From assembly GCA_032334235.1 (NCBI GenBank), contig JAVSGI010000005.1:2232001-2296000 (forward strand): a stretch of 64,000 nucleotides of DNA, given 5' to 3'. Below are positions 8,520 through 16,211 of this stretch, piece by piece (positions within the stretch are counted from its first letter, which is position 1; each line of letters begins with the position of its first letter). The DNA comes from Paracoccaceae bacterium Fryx2 (GTDB taxonomy: Bacteria; Pseudomonadota; Alphaproteobacteria; Rhodobacterales; Rhodobacteraceae). A program made the position numbers and the translations under genes. The notes below the pieces were generated by a model. It ran no database searches, was not told where the DNA came from, and saw only the letters and a program-made list of their open reading frames with translations.

Positions 8520-9179
8520 ATGGGCAGCCCGGAAAAACCGACCGTCCCGCTTGAAACCGTGCGGCTGTGGGATCCGTTCCTGCGGCTGTTCCACTGGGCC
8601 CTGCTGGTGGCGGTTGTGGCCGCCTGGGGTCTTGGAAAGTTCGGTCCGAATGTGATGACCCTGCATTTCTGGCTGGGGTATGCGGTGGCCGGGCTGCTTG
8701 CCTTTCGCGTGGTCTGGGGCCTGATCGGGCCGCCAAGCGCGCGGTTCGGCAGCCTGTTCTACCGGCCTGCGACGATGCTGGGCTATCTACGCAAGCTTGC
8801 CCGCCGCAGCCCAAGCCACTGGCGCGGCCACAACCCGCTGGGCGGGCTGTTCGTGGCGGCGCTGCTGCTGGTGCTGCTGGCGCAGGTCGCGACCGGGCTG
8901 TTCGCCGACCCGGAGGATTACATGAACGCCGGGCCGCTGGCCGGATATGCGGGCATCGACATGGCGCGGACCGCGCTGGCCTGGCATGGCCTGCTGGGCA
9001 CGGTGCTGCTGATCATGGTCGGCGTGCATGTCGCGGCGATAGTCGGATACAAGGTCTGGAAGCACGAGGATCTGATCCGCCCGATGATCACCGGGCGCAA
9101 GCGGGTCCGCACGCGGGCAGAGGTGACCCCGGCGGCCAAGGCGGCGGCCCCGGTTACGGGGGCTACTTCCGCTCGTTGA
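8520..9179 (+). CDS. Cytochrome b561 family membrane protein
   Basis: A 219-aa integral membrane protein of the prokaryotic cytochrome b561 (Ni-Fe hydrogenase b-type) family with four hydrophobic segments. It has the usual conserved His pairs, seen in [28 protein letters not shown] and LAWHGLLG / GVHVAAI. It would pass electrons between the quinone pool and the periplasmic cytochrome c' encoded just upstream. The C-terminus is a charged Ala-rich tail. Its 3' end overlaps the convergent uvrC by 17 nt. Confidence 0.9.
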   Translation: MGSPEKPTVPLETVRLWDPFLRLFHWALLVAVVAAWGLGKFGPNVMTLHFWLGYAVAGLLAFRVVWGLIGPPSARFGSLFYRPATMLGYLRKLARRSPSHWRGHNPLGGLFVAALLLVLLAQVATGLFADPEDYMNAGPLAGYAGIDMARTALAWHGLLGTVLLIMVGVHVAAIVGYKVWKHEDLIRPMITGRKRVRTRAEVTPAAKAAAPVTGATSAR

Positions 9180-11073
9180 AGAAGTCGGCGATGGTGCGTG
9201 CCATGGTTTCGGAAATGCCCGGCACGGCCATCAGGTCGGGCACTCCCGCGCGCGCAACCGCCTTGGCGCTGCCGAAGTGCGCAAGCAGCGCGCGCTTGCG
9301 GGTGGCGCCGACCCCCGGCACGTCATCGAGCGGCGTGGCGCTGACCGCCTTGGCGCGCTTGGCGCGGTGGGCGCCGATCGCCCAGCGGTGCGCCTCGTCG
9401 CGCAGGCGCTGCACGAAATAGAGCACCGGGTCGTTCATCCGCAGCGCGAAGGGCGGCAGTCCGGTGCGGTGGAATTCCTCTTTCCCCGCGTCACGGTCCA
9501 CCCCCTTGGCGACGCCGATCATCGCGATGTCGTCCACCCCCAGATCGGCCAGGATGCCCTGCACCGCCGACACCTGCCCCGCGCCGCCGTCGATCAGCAG
9601 AAGGTCGGGCCAGGCGTCGGACTTGCGTTCTGGGTCTTCCTTGATCAGGCGTTCGAAGCGGCGGGTCAGCACCTCTTTCATCATGCCGAAGTCGTCGCTG
9701 TTGGCGCCGGCCTCGGACTTGATGTTGAACTTGCGGTATTGCGATTTCAGGAAGCCTTCCGGCCCCGCGACGATCATGCCGCCGACCGCGTTGGTGCCCA
9801 TGATGTGCGAGTTGTCGTAGACCTCGATGCGCTTCGGCGGGGCGTCGAGGTCGAACGCCTCGGCCAGACCGGCCAGCAGGCGGTTCTGCGAGGCGCCTTC
9901 GGCCTGCCTGCGGGCCAGGCTTTCGCGGGCGTTGCGGGCGGCGTTTTCGACCAGCTCGGCCTTTTCGCCGCGCTTGGGGATGGCGAGTTCGACCCGGCGC
10001 CCCGCCCGGTCGGACAGAAGCTGGGTCACGAGATCCTCGTTGTCGACCGGGTGCGACAGCAGGATCAGGCGTGGCGGTTCCTTGTCGTCGTAGAACTGGG
10101 CGAGGAACGCCTCCAGAATCTCGGGCTCTTCGGCGCCGGCCCCGGTGCGGGGGTAGAAATCGCGGTTGCCCCAGCTTTGATTGGCGCGGATGAAGAACAC
10201 CTGCACGCAGGCCTGCCCGCCTTCGAGGTGCAGCGCGATCACGTCGGCCTCGGCCACCGACGCCGGGTTGATGCCTTGGGATGACTGCACCTGCGTCAGC
10301 GCCTTGATCCGGTCGCGCAGGGCGGCGGCGCGCTCGAACTCCATCGCCTCGGAGGCGGCGGCCATGTCGCGCGCCAGATCGGCCTGCACCGTGGTGGTCT
10401 TGCCTTCCAGAAAGCGGCGGGCATCGCTGACGAGGGTGTTGTAATCCTCGGCCGTGACCTTGCCGACGCAGGGGGCGGCGCAGCGCTTGATCTGGTAGAG
10501 CAGGCAGGGGCGGGTGCGGGACTCGAAACTGGCATCGGTGCAGGTGCGAAGCAGGAACACGCGCTGCAACTGGTTCAGGGTGCGGTTGACCGCCCCGGCC
10601 GAGGCGAAGGGGCCGAAATAGGCGCCCTTTTCCGACCGCTTGCCGCGGTGCTTCTTGATCTGCGGGAACGGGTGTTCGGCCGGGATCAGGATGTTGGGAA
10701 ACGATTTGTCGTCGCGCAACAGCACGTTGTAGCGCGGCTTGAGCTGCTTGATCAGGTTCTGTTCCAGCAGCAGCGCCTCGGTCTCGGTGCGCGTTGTCAG
10801 GAACATCATCGAGGCGGTTTCGAAGATCATCCGGGCAATGCGGCCGGAATGGCCCGAGGGGCGGGCATAGTTCGACACCCGGGCGCGCAGATTGCGGGCC
10901 TTGCCGACGTAAAGCACCTCGGACGCCGCGTTCAGCATCCGGTAGACGCCGGGCGAGCCGTCGAGCGATTTCAGATAGGCCTGGATGACGGCATGTCCGG
11001 TGGCAGCCTGCCCGCCCTGCGTCGCCTGATCGGTGCCGTCGTTCATGCCGATTTCCATCTGTTCCGGAGTCAT
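9163..11073 (-). CDS. uvrC: Excinuclease ABC subunit C
   Basis: Nucleotide-excision-repair endonuclease that makes the 3' and 5' incisions with UvrB. The 636-aa product has an N-terminal GIY-YIG domain ([19 protein letters not shown]). It is followed by a Cys-rich turn ([17 protein letters not shown]), a UvrB-binding UVR segment around [17 protein letters not shown], and an RNase H-like endonuclease domain ([30 protein letters not shown]). A helix-hairpin-helix pair closes the protein ([18 protein letters not shown]). GGGGA lies 5 nt before the ATG at 11073; ATGs at 11058 and 11046 are alternatives. Confidence 0.97.
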   Translation of the reverse strand: MTPEQMEIGMNDGTDQATQGGQAATGHAVIQAYLKSLDGSPGVYRMLNAASEVLYVGKARNLRARVSNYARPSGHSGRIARMIFETASMMFLTTRTETEALLLEQNLIKQLKPRYNVLLRDDKSFPNILIPAEHPFPQIKKHRGKRSEKGAYFGPFASAGAVNRTLNQLQRVFLLRTCTDASFESRTRPCLLYQIKRCAAPCVGKVTAEDYNTLVSDARRFLEGKTTTVQADLARDMAAASEAMEFERAAALRDRIKALTQVQSSQGINPASVAEADVIALHLEGGQACVQVFFIRANQSWGNRDFYPRTGAGAEEPEILEAFLAQFYDDKEPPRLILLSHPVDNEDLVTQLLSDRAGRRVELAIPKRGEKAELVENAARNARESLARRQAEGASQNRLLAGLAEAFDLDAPPKRIEVYDNSHIMGTNAVGGMIVAGPEGFLKSQYRKFNIKSEAGANSDDFGMMKEVLTRRFERLIKEDPERKSDAWPDLLLIDGGAGQVSAVQGILADLGVDDIAMIGVAKGVDRDAGKEEFHRTGLPPFALRMNDPVLYFVQRLRDEAHRWAIGAHRAKRAKAVSATPLDDVPGVGATRKRALLAHFGSAKAVARAGVPDLMAVPGISETMARTIADFFNERK

Positions 11074-11358
11074 CGATTCCCCGTCGCCACTGCAATGATA
11101 CCGCCATGGGGGCAAGAGGAAAGCTGTCCACGGAATCTGTGGATAACTCTGCGGAAAACATTCCGGAAGGGCGGAATTTTCCTTGTTTTCGGCCCGCTTC
11201 TTGGGGTTGCCCGTTTTTTAGGCATTTTCACAACCGCTTGAAAAAGCGAAATACTTTTTACGTTCTCACGCAAATCCCTGATAACGCAAGGATTTCGTAA
11301 CGGGTTTGTGACCCGGCGGTAAAAAGTGGACAACTCGACGCGTGGCAATTGCGCGGCG
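11074..11358. other. uvrC upstream region
   Basis: 285 bases of comparatively AT-rich DNA. It contains TGTGGATAACTC near 11140 and an AAATCC/GGATTT stem near 11272-11295. A weak CGGGT-TTGTG-ACCCG hairpin at 11301-11315 might terminate the upstream SDR operon. A uvrC promoter is expected here, but I see no clear consensus. Confidence 0.4.
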
Positions 11359-12147
11359 TCACTCAAGCCCCAGCACATCTGTGGTTTTCCAGGCCAGGTG
11401 CTGACCGCCATCGACACAGAGCAGCTGGCCCGTCACGGCGGGCGCATCCAGGAAATACCCAAGCGCCGCAGTCACATCAGAAGCGTTTGCGCCGCGTTCC
11501 AGCAGGCAGGCGGCGCGCTGGCGGGCGAAGTGGTCGGCACTTTGGCGCTCGCCCTGCAGGGTCGGGCCGGGGCCGATGGCGTTGACGCGAATCCGGGGGG
11601 CGAGAGCCTGGGCAGCGGTTTGGGTAAGGGCCCAGAGGCCCATCTTGGCCAGTGTGTAGGTCATGAACTCGGGGGTCAGCTTCAGCACGCGCTGGTCGAT
11701 CATGTTGACCACCAGCGCCTGCGCCACGGGCTCGCCGCCCGCGTCGGGCAGCGGGTCGGGGGCCTGAGCGGCGAAGCCCTGGGTCAGCACGAAGGGCGCA
11801 CGCAGGTTGGAGCCGATGTGGCGATCCCAGCTTTGGCGGGTGGCGGTGGCGATGGAGTCATATTCGAAGATGGAGGCGTTGTTGACCAGCACGGTCAGTG
11901 GCCCCCCAAGACCCTGCGCTGAGCGGGCGATCAGCCCGGCGGTATCGTCCTCGTCCAGGAGGTCGGCCTGAAGGGCGATGGCGTGGCGGCCCATTGCGTC
12001 AATCTCGGCCACCACCTCGGCGGCCCCACTTTCCGAACCGGCATAGTGGACGGCCACGTCATGCCCGCGCCCGGCGAGATAGATCGCCATCGCCCGGCCC
12101 AGCCTTCTGCCTGCGCCGGTGACCAGCGCCCTCCCCTGCACCGCCAT
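11359..12147 (-). CDS. Short-chain dehydrogenase/reductase, pteridine-reductase (FolM)-like
   Basis: A 262-aa classical SDR. It has the cofactor motif TGAGRRLG, where the Arg inside the glycine motif is typical of NADPH-dependent pteridine reductases. It also has LVNNASIFEYD, the catalytic YTLAKMG (Tyr-x3-Lys) and the C-terminal VTGQLLCVDGGQ. The pattern fits FolM/PTR1-type dihydromonapterin or dihydrofolate reductases, though substrate is inferred. The ATG at 12147 is chosen because it sits immediately before VQGRALVTGAG. It is the last gene of a tight three-gene operon with the small zinc-ribbon protein and the S49 peptidase. Confidence 0.85.
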   Translation of the reverse strand: MAVQGRALVTGAGRRLGRAMAIYLAGRGHDVAVHYAGSESGAAEVVAEIDAMGRHAIALQADLLDEDDTAGLIARSAQGLGGPLTVLVNNASIFEYDSIATATRQSWDRHIGSNLRAPFVLTQGFAAQAPDPLPDAGGEPVAQALVVNMIDQRVLKLTPEFMTYTLAKMGLWALTQTAAQALAPRIRVNAIGPGPTLQGERQSADHFARQRAACLLERGANASDVTAALGYFLDAPAVTGQLLCVDGGQHLAWKTTDVLGLE

Positions 12148-12152
12148 GCCGC

Positions 12153-12341
12153 CTAACCCTTCTTTGTCTCGCAGGCGCAGGCGCCCTTGCCGATCTGGAA
12201 GCGGCCGCACTTCTTGCAGGTGACCGGGCGCGCGGCGCGGCCGGGAAGACGGCGCTTCAGGCTGTCGGGAAAGCGCAGGCGGCCGAACATGGCCAGCACG
12301 GCCATGCCCAGAAGAAACAGCAGGACGATCTTCGACAGCAT
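12153..12341 (-). CDS. Small membrane protein with C-terminal zinc-ribbon-like motif
   Basis: A 62-aa protein of unknown function. An N-terminal hydrophobic helix (LSKIVLLFLLGMAVLAMFG) is followed by a basic stretch and a C-terminal CKKCGRFQIGKGACAC segment, whose four Cys could bind zinc. Its start is one base after the S49 peptidase stop, and its stop is five bases before the SDR start. That spacing strongly supports it as a real gene even though no function can be given. Confidence 0.8.
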   Translation of the reverse strand: MLSKIVLLFLLGMAVLAMFGRLRFPDSLKRRLPGRAARPVTCKKCGRFQIGKGACACETKKG

Positions 12342-12342
12342 C

Positions 12343-13146
12343 CTACAGCCCGTATCGCGACCAGAGCGCGCGATCCTCAACTTCGGCCAGCACCGCCCCG
12401 GTCGCCTGTGCGCCAAGGCGCTGGAAGAAAGAGCGGCGCTGGCCGTAGCGCGCAAAGCGCACCTTTTCGCCGTAAAGCGCCTGCATCTTCGGCACCAGAT
12501 GGCCGATGCCATCAACCAGACCCAGATCGACCGCCTGAGTGCCGACCCAGACATCGGCGTTGAAGAGGTCTGCCCCCTCGGCCAGCCGCGCGCCGCGCCG
12601 GGCCTTGACGTGGGCGATGAAAGCCTGATGGATCGGTTCCTGCAGCGCCTTCAGGCGGGCGACATCCTCGGGCTTTTCGGGCAGGAACGGGTCGGCCAGC
12701 GACTTGGACCGGCCTGCGGTATGGACGCGGCGTTCGATGCCGTTGCGCGCCAGAAGTTCGGGGAAGCCGAAGCTGGCGAAGATCACCCCGATGGAACCGA
12801 CGATGGACGATTCATCGACCCAGATCCGGTCGGCGGCGCAGGCCAGCCAGTAGCCGCCCGAGGCCGCGACATCCTCGACAAAGGCGTGCACCTCGACACC
12901 CTTTTCCACCGCCAGACGGCGGACGCGGGCCGCGATCAGGCTGGACTGCACGGCTGACCCGCCGGGCGAATTGATGATAAGCGCCACCGCCGCCGGTTTG
13001 CCGCGCGAAAAGGCGCGGTCGATCAGCGGGGCGAGGGCGGCGTCGTTCAGGCCGCTGCCGACGCGGCTGCCGCTGGCGATGGTGCCTTGCAGGCGGACCA
13101 CGGCGACAAGCGGGTGTTGTTTCAGGAACGGGATATATTGTCTCAT
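12343..13146 (-). CDS. S49 family serine peptidase (SppA/SohB-like)
   Basis: A 267-aa single-domain signal-peptide-peptidase-like protease. The ClpP-like fold has INSPGGSAV, the catalytic Ser in VAASGGYW (Ser96) and the general-base Lys in GRSKSLADP (Lys148). SIGVIF, typical of SppA, is also present. There is no obvious N-terminal transmembrane helix from the ATG at 13146, so it may be cytoplasmic or peripheral; longer starts would run into the divergent LysR gene. It is the first gene of a three-gene operon with a tiny Zn-ribbon membrane protein and an SDR. Confidence 0.9.
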   Translation of the reverse strand: MRQYIPFLKQHPLVAVVRLQGTIASGSRVGSGLNDAALAPLIDRAFSRGKPAAVALIINSPGGSAVQSSLIAARVRRLAVEKGVEVHAFVEDVAASGGYWLACAADRIWVDESSIVGSIGVIFASFGFPELLARNGIERRVHTAGRSKSLADPFLPEKPEDVARLKALQEPIHQAFIAHVKARRGARLAEGADLFNADVWVGTQAVDLGLVDGIGHLVPKMQALYGEKVRFARYGQRRSFFQRLGAQATGAVLAEVEDRALWSRYGL

Positions 13147-13234
13147 GCCACTGGATGTAGACCGCCCCCTGCCCCGGAACAAGGCGCGCGTCACGGGAAT
13201 TGCCCGGCGGGCGGAATGCTGCGATGACAGGGGA

Positions 13235-14119
13235 ATGATCGACAAGCTGGAAATGTTCATCGCGCTGGCAGGCGAGCGCCATTTCGGCCGCGCCGCCGAG
13301 GTCTGCGGCGTGACACAGCCGACGCTGTCCTCCGCGATCCGGCAGCTGGAGGATCAGCTTGGCGTGCAGCTGGTGTTTCGCGGCTCGCGCTTTCAGGGTC
13401 TGACGCCGGAAGGGTTGCGGGTGCTCGACTGGGCGCGGCGCATCGTGGGCGACACCCGCGCGATGCGCGACGAGATGCGGGCGGTGCGGTCTGGCCTGTC
13501 GGGCAACCTGCGGCTGGGGGTGATACCGACCGCGCTGCCGATGGTGGCCGACCTGACCGAGCCGTTCATCGCGCGGCATCCGAATGTGCGGGTGCGGGTG
13601 CTGTCGCGCACCTCGGCCGAGATTCTGGCCGGGATCGAAAGCCTGGAGCTGGATGCGGGGATCACCTATCTTGACAACGAACCGCTGGGCCGGGTGGCGC
13701 AGGTGCCGCTTTATGCCGAGTTCTACCGCTTCCTGTGCGCCCCCGGCACCGCGCTGGCCGAGCGCGAGCGGGTCTGCTGGGCCGATCTGGCCGGGCAGCC
13801 GCTGTGCCTCTTGACCGGCGACATGCAGAACCGGCGGATCGTCAACCAGCATCTGGCAGAGGCCGGGGTGGCGGTGGACCCGTCGGTGGAATCGAATTCC
13901 ACCATCGTGCTGGTGGCGCATGTGCTGACCGGGCGCTGGGCCTCGGTGGTGCCGAAAAAGCTGGCCGACGTGTTCACCGCGCAGGGCGGGTTGCGGGCGG
14001 TGCCGATCGTGGACCCCGAGGCCGAGCATCAGGTCGGGCTGATCGCCGCCGGGCGCGACCCGGTGACGCCGCTGGTCAAGGCGCTTCTGGACGAGGCGCA
14101 GCGATTGGTCCGGGATTGA
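13235..14119 (+). CDS. fdsR: LysR-family regulator of formate dehydrogenase genes (FdsR-like)
   Basis: A 294-aa LysR-type regulator. The N-terminal winged helix-turn-helix (residues ~1-60: HFGRAAEVCGVTQPTLSSAIRQLE) precedes a periplasmic-binding-protein-like effector domain. It sits directly upstream of, and in the same direction as, the fds operon, as FdsR does in other formate-oxidising Proteobacteria. Its stop codon overlaps the putative operator GATAG-N7-CTATC. A GGGGA element is very close to the ATG, so the start is moderately certain. Regulation of fds is inferred from position; the ligand is unknown. Confidence 0.82.
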   Translation: MIDKLEMFIALAGERHFGRAAEVCGVTQPTLSSAIRQLEDQLGVQLVFRGSRFQGLTPEGLRVLDWARRIVGDTRAMRDEMRAVRSGLSGNLRLGVIPTALPMVADLTEPFIARHPNVRVRVLSRTSAEILAGIESLELDAGITYLDNEPLGRVAQVPLYAEFYRFLCAPGTALAERERVCWADLAGQPLCLLTGDMQNRRIVNQHLAEAGVAVDPSVESNSTIVLVAHVLTGRWASVVPKKLADVFTAQGGLRAVPIVDPEAEHQVGLIAAGRDPVTPLVKALLDEAQRLVRD

Positions 14120-14134
14120 TAGGTTTGGTCTATC
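14118..14134. promoter_or_regulatory. Putative LysR operator GATAG-N7-CTATC
   Basis: A perfect 5-bp inverted repeat with a 7-bp spacer, the T-N11-A layout of LysR boxes. It overlaps the end of the regulator gene. Further CTAT half-sites follow at 14149-14152 and 14163-14166, a layout compatible with recognition plus activation sites before fdsG. Confidence 0.5.
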
Positions 14135-14153
14135 GACTGACGGCAAGTCTATA

Positions 14154-14182
14154 TTGATTTGCCTATCGCCCTGAGGCATAAA
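14154..14182 (+). promoter_or_regulatory. Candidate sigma-70 promoter of the fds operon
   Basis: TTGATT at 14154-14159 and CATAAA at 14177-14182 with 17-bp spacing, about 30 nt before the fdsG ATG and just downstream of the LysR box. The match to consensus is only moderate. Confidence 0.35.
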
Positions 14183-14211
14183 CGCACACGCAACTCTGGG
14201 GAGGGGACGCC

Positions 14212-14685
14212 ATGACGCAGGGGAGCGCCGACATCGGCACGCGGGTGGCCGAGATCCTGACCGCGCATCGCGGGATGGAGGGGCCGTTGCTGCCGATCCT
14301 TCATGCCGTGCAGGCCGATTTCGGCCATGTGCCGCAGGATGCCCTGCCGGTGATTGCCAAGGGGCTGAACCTGTCGCGCGCCGAAGTGCATGGGGTGATG
14401 AGCTTCTATCACGATTTCCGGGTCGAACCGGCGGGGCGGCATGTGGTCAAGCTGTGCCGCGCCGAGGCCTGTCAGGCGATGGGGTCCGATGCGGTGGCCG
14501 ATCATGCAATGGCGCGGCTGGGGATCGACTGGCACGGCACCACCGCCGATGGCGCGGTGACGCTGGAGCCGGTGTATTGTCTGGGCCTGTGCGCCTGCGC
14601 GCCGGCCGCGCTGGTCGATGGCCGGGTGGTCGGGCGGGTCGATGCTGCGCGGCTGGATACGCTGCTGGCTGAGGTGGGGGCATGA
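14212..14685 (+). CDS. fdsG: NAD-dependent formate dehydrogenase gamma subunit
   Basis: A 157-aa NuoE-like subunit carrying a thioredoxin-fold [2Fe-2S] cluster. The ligands are visible as Cys82 and Cys87 (LCRAEACQAMG) and Cys123 and Cys127 (YCLGLCACAP). It shuttles electrons within the soluble FdsGBAD complex, which oxidises formate to CO2 with NAD+. A strong GGGGAGGGG ribosome site lies 6 nt upstream. Its stop overlaps the fdsB start (ATGA), so translation is coupled. It is the first gene of fdsG-fdsB-fdsA-fdhD-fdsD. Confidence 0.96.
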   Translation: MTQGSADIGTRVAEILTAHRGMEGPLLPILHAVQADFGHVPQDALPVIAKGLNLSRAEVHGVMSFYHDFRVEPAGRHVVKLCRAEACQAMGSDAVADHAMARLGIDWHGTTADGAVTLEPVYCLGLCACAPAALVDGRVVGRVDAARLDTLLAEVGA

Positions 14686-16211
14686 AGGTCTATGTCCCCC
14701 GCGACGCCGCCGCCAGGGCGCTGGGTGCCGATGCCGTTGCCGCGGCCGTGGCGGCAGAGGCTGCCCGGCGCGGGCTGGATTTGACCATCGTGCGCAACGG
14801 GTCGCGCGGCATGGTCTGGCTGGAGCCGCTGGTCGAGGTGGCGGGGCCGGGCGGGCGGATGGCCTTCGGGCCGGTGACTGCGGGCGACGTGGCGGGGCTG
14901 TTCGATGCGGGCTGGGGCGCGCATCCGCTGGCGCTGGGGCCGACCGAAGCCCTGCCGTGGATGCAGGGCCAGACCCGGCTGACCTTCGCGCGCTGCGGCG
15001 TGATCGACCCGTTGTCGATGGCCGATTATGCGGCCAATGGCGGTCTTGCCGGATTGCGGCGGGCGCTGGCGATGGACGCGGCGGGGATTGTGGCGGAAGT
15101 CACCGAATCCGGCCTGCGCGGGCGCGGCGGGGCAGGCTTTCCGACGGGCATCAAGTGGCGGACGGTCGCGGAAGCGCCAGCAGCGCAGAAATACATCGTG
15201 TGCAATGCCGACGAGGGCGACTCGGGCACCTTCGCTGACCGGATGCTGATGGAGGGCGACCCCTTCACCCTGATCGAGGGCATGGTGATCGCCGGGATCG
15301 GCGTGGGGGCGACCAGGGGCTACGTCTACATGCGGTCGGAATATCCCGATGCCATCGAGGTGATGGAACAGGCGGTTCTGGTGGCGCGGGCCGAGGGGAT
15401 GCTGGGCGTCTCGGTGCTGGGGTCCGGCCATGCCTTCGACATGGAGATCCGCACGGGTGCCGGCGCCTATGTCTGCGGCGAGGAGACCAGCCTCTTGAAC
15501 AGTCTGGAAGGCAAGCGCGGCGTGGTGCGGGCCAAGCCGCCGCTGCCTGCGCTGCAGGGCTTCCTCGGGCAGCCGACGGTGGTGAACAACGTCATCAGCC
15601 TGGCGACGGTGCCGGTGATCTTCCAGCGCGGGGCGGCGTTCTTCCGCGATTTCGGACTGGGGCGGTCGCGCGGCACGGTGCCGTTGCAGATCGCGGGCAA
15701 CGTGCGCTTCGGCGGGCTGTTCGAGACCGGGTTCGGCCTGACGCTTGGCCAGGTGGTCGACGACATTGCCGGTGGCACGGCGACGGGTCGGCCGGTCCGG
15801 GCGGTGCAGGTCGGCGGGCCGCTGGGGGCCTATTTCCCGCGTGCGCTGTTCGGGGTGCCGTTCTGCTACGAAGAATTCGCCGGGGCCGAGGGGCTGGTGG
15901 GCCATGCGGGGCTCGTGGTGTTCGACGACACGGTGGACATGCTGAAACAGGCGCGTTTCGCGATGGAATTCTGCGCCATCGAATCCTGCGGCAAGTGCAC
16001 CCCCTGCCGGGTCGGGGCGGTGCGCGGGGTGGAAACCATCGACCGGATCGCACGGGGCGATGCGGCGGCGGTGCCGCTGCTGGCCGACCTCTGCGACACG
16101 ATGAAGGCGGGGTCGCTCTGTGCGCTGGGCGGGTTCACCCCCTATCCGGTGATGTCGGCGCTGACCCATTTTCCCGATGATTTCGCGCCGCTGAGGGAGG
16201 CCGCCGAATGA
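14682..16211 (+). CDS. fdsB: NAD-dependent formate dehydrogenase beta subunit (diaphorase)
   Basis: A 509-aa NuoF-like flavoprotein. The N-terminal ~100 residues are a thioredoxin-like extension. Then come the FMN/NADH-binding blocks GLRGRGGAGFPTGIKW (145-159), CNADEGDSGTFADR and GAYVCGEETS (261-270). The N3-type [4Fe-4S] ligands are ESCGKCTPC (Cys436, 439, 442) plus Cys480. It passes electrons from the FeS chain of FdsA to FMN and NAD+. It is coupled to fdsG and fdsA by 4-nt overlaps. Confidence 0.96.
   Translation: MKVYVPRDAAARALGADAVAAAVAAEAARRGLDLTIVRNGSRGMVWLEPLVEVAGPGGRMAFGPVTAGDVAGLFDAGWGAHPLALGPTEALPWMQGQTRLTFARCGVIDPLSMADYAANGGLAGLRRALAMDAAGIVAEVTESGLRGRGGAGFPTGIKWRTVAEAPAAQKYIVCNADEGDSGTFADRMLMEGDPFTLIEGMVIAGIGVGATRGYVYMRSEYPDAIEVMEQAVLVARAEGMLGVSVLGSGHAFDMEIRTGAGAYVCGEETSLLNSLEGKRGVVRAKPPLPALQGFLGQPTVVNNVISLATVPVIFQRGAAFFRDFGLGRSRGTVPLQIAGNVRFGGLFETGFGLTLGQVVDDIAGGTATGRPVRAVQVGGPLGAYFPRALFGVPFCYEEFAGAEGLVGHAGLVVFDDTVDMLKQARFAMEFCAIESCGKCTPCRVGAVRGVETIDRIARGDAAAVPLLADLCDTMKAGSLCALGGFTPYPVMSALTHFPDDFAPLREAAE

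Noticed and set aside
11301-11315. CGGGT-TTGTG-ACCCG as terminator of the SDR operon
   Set aside because: Only 5 bp of stem, no T-tract and ~45 nt past the stop; too weak to list as a separate feature.
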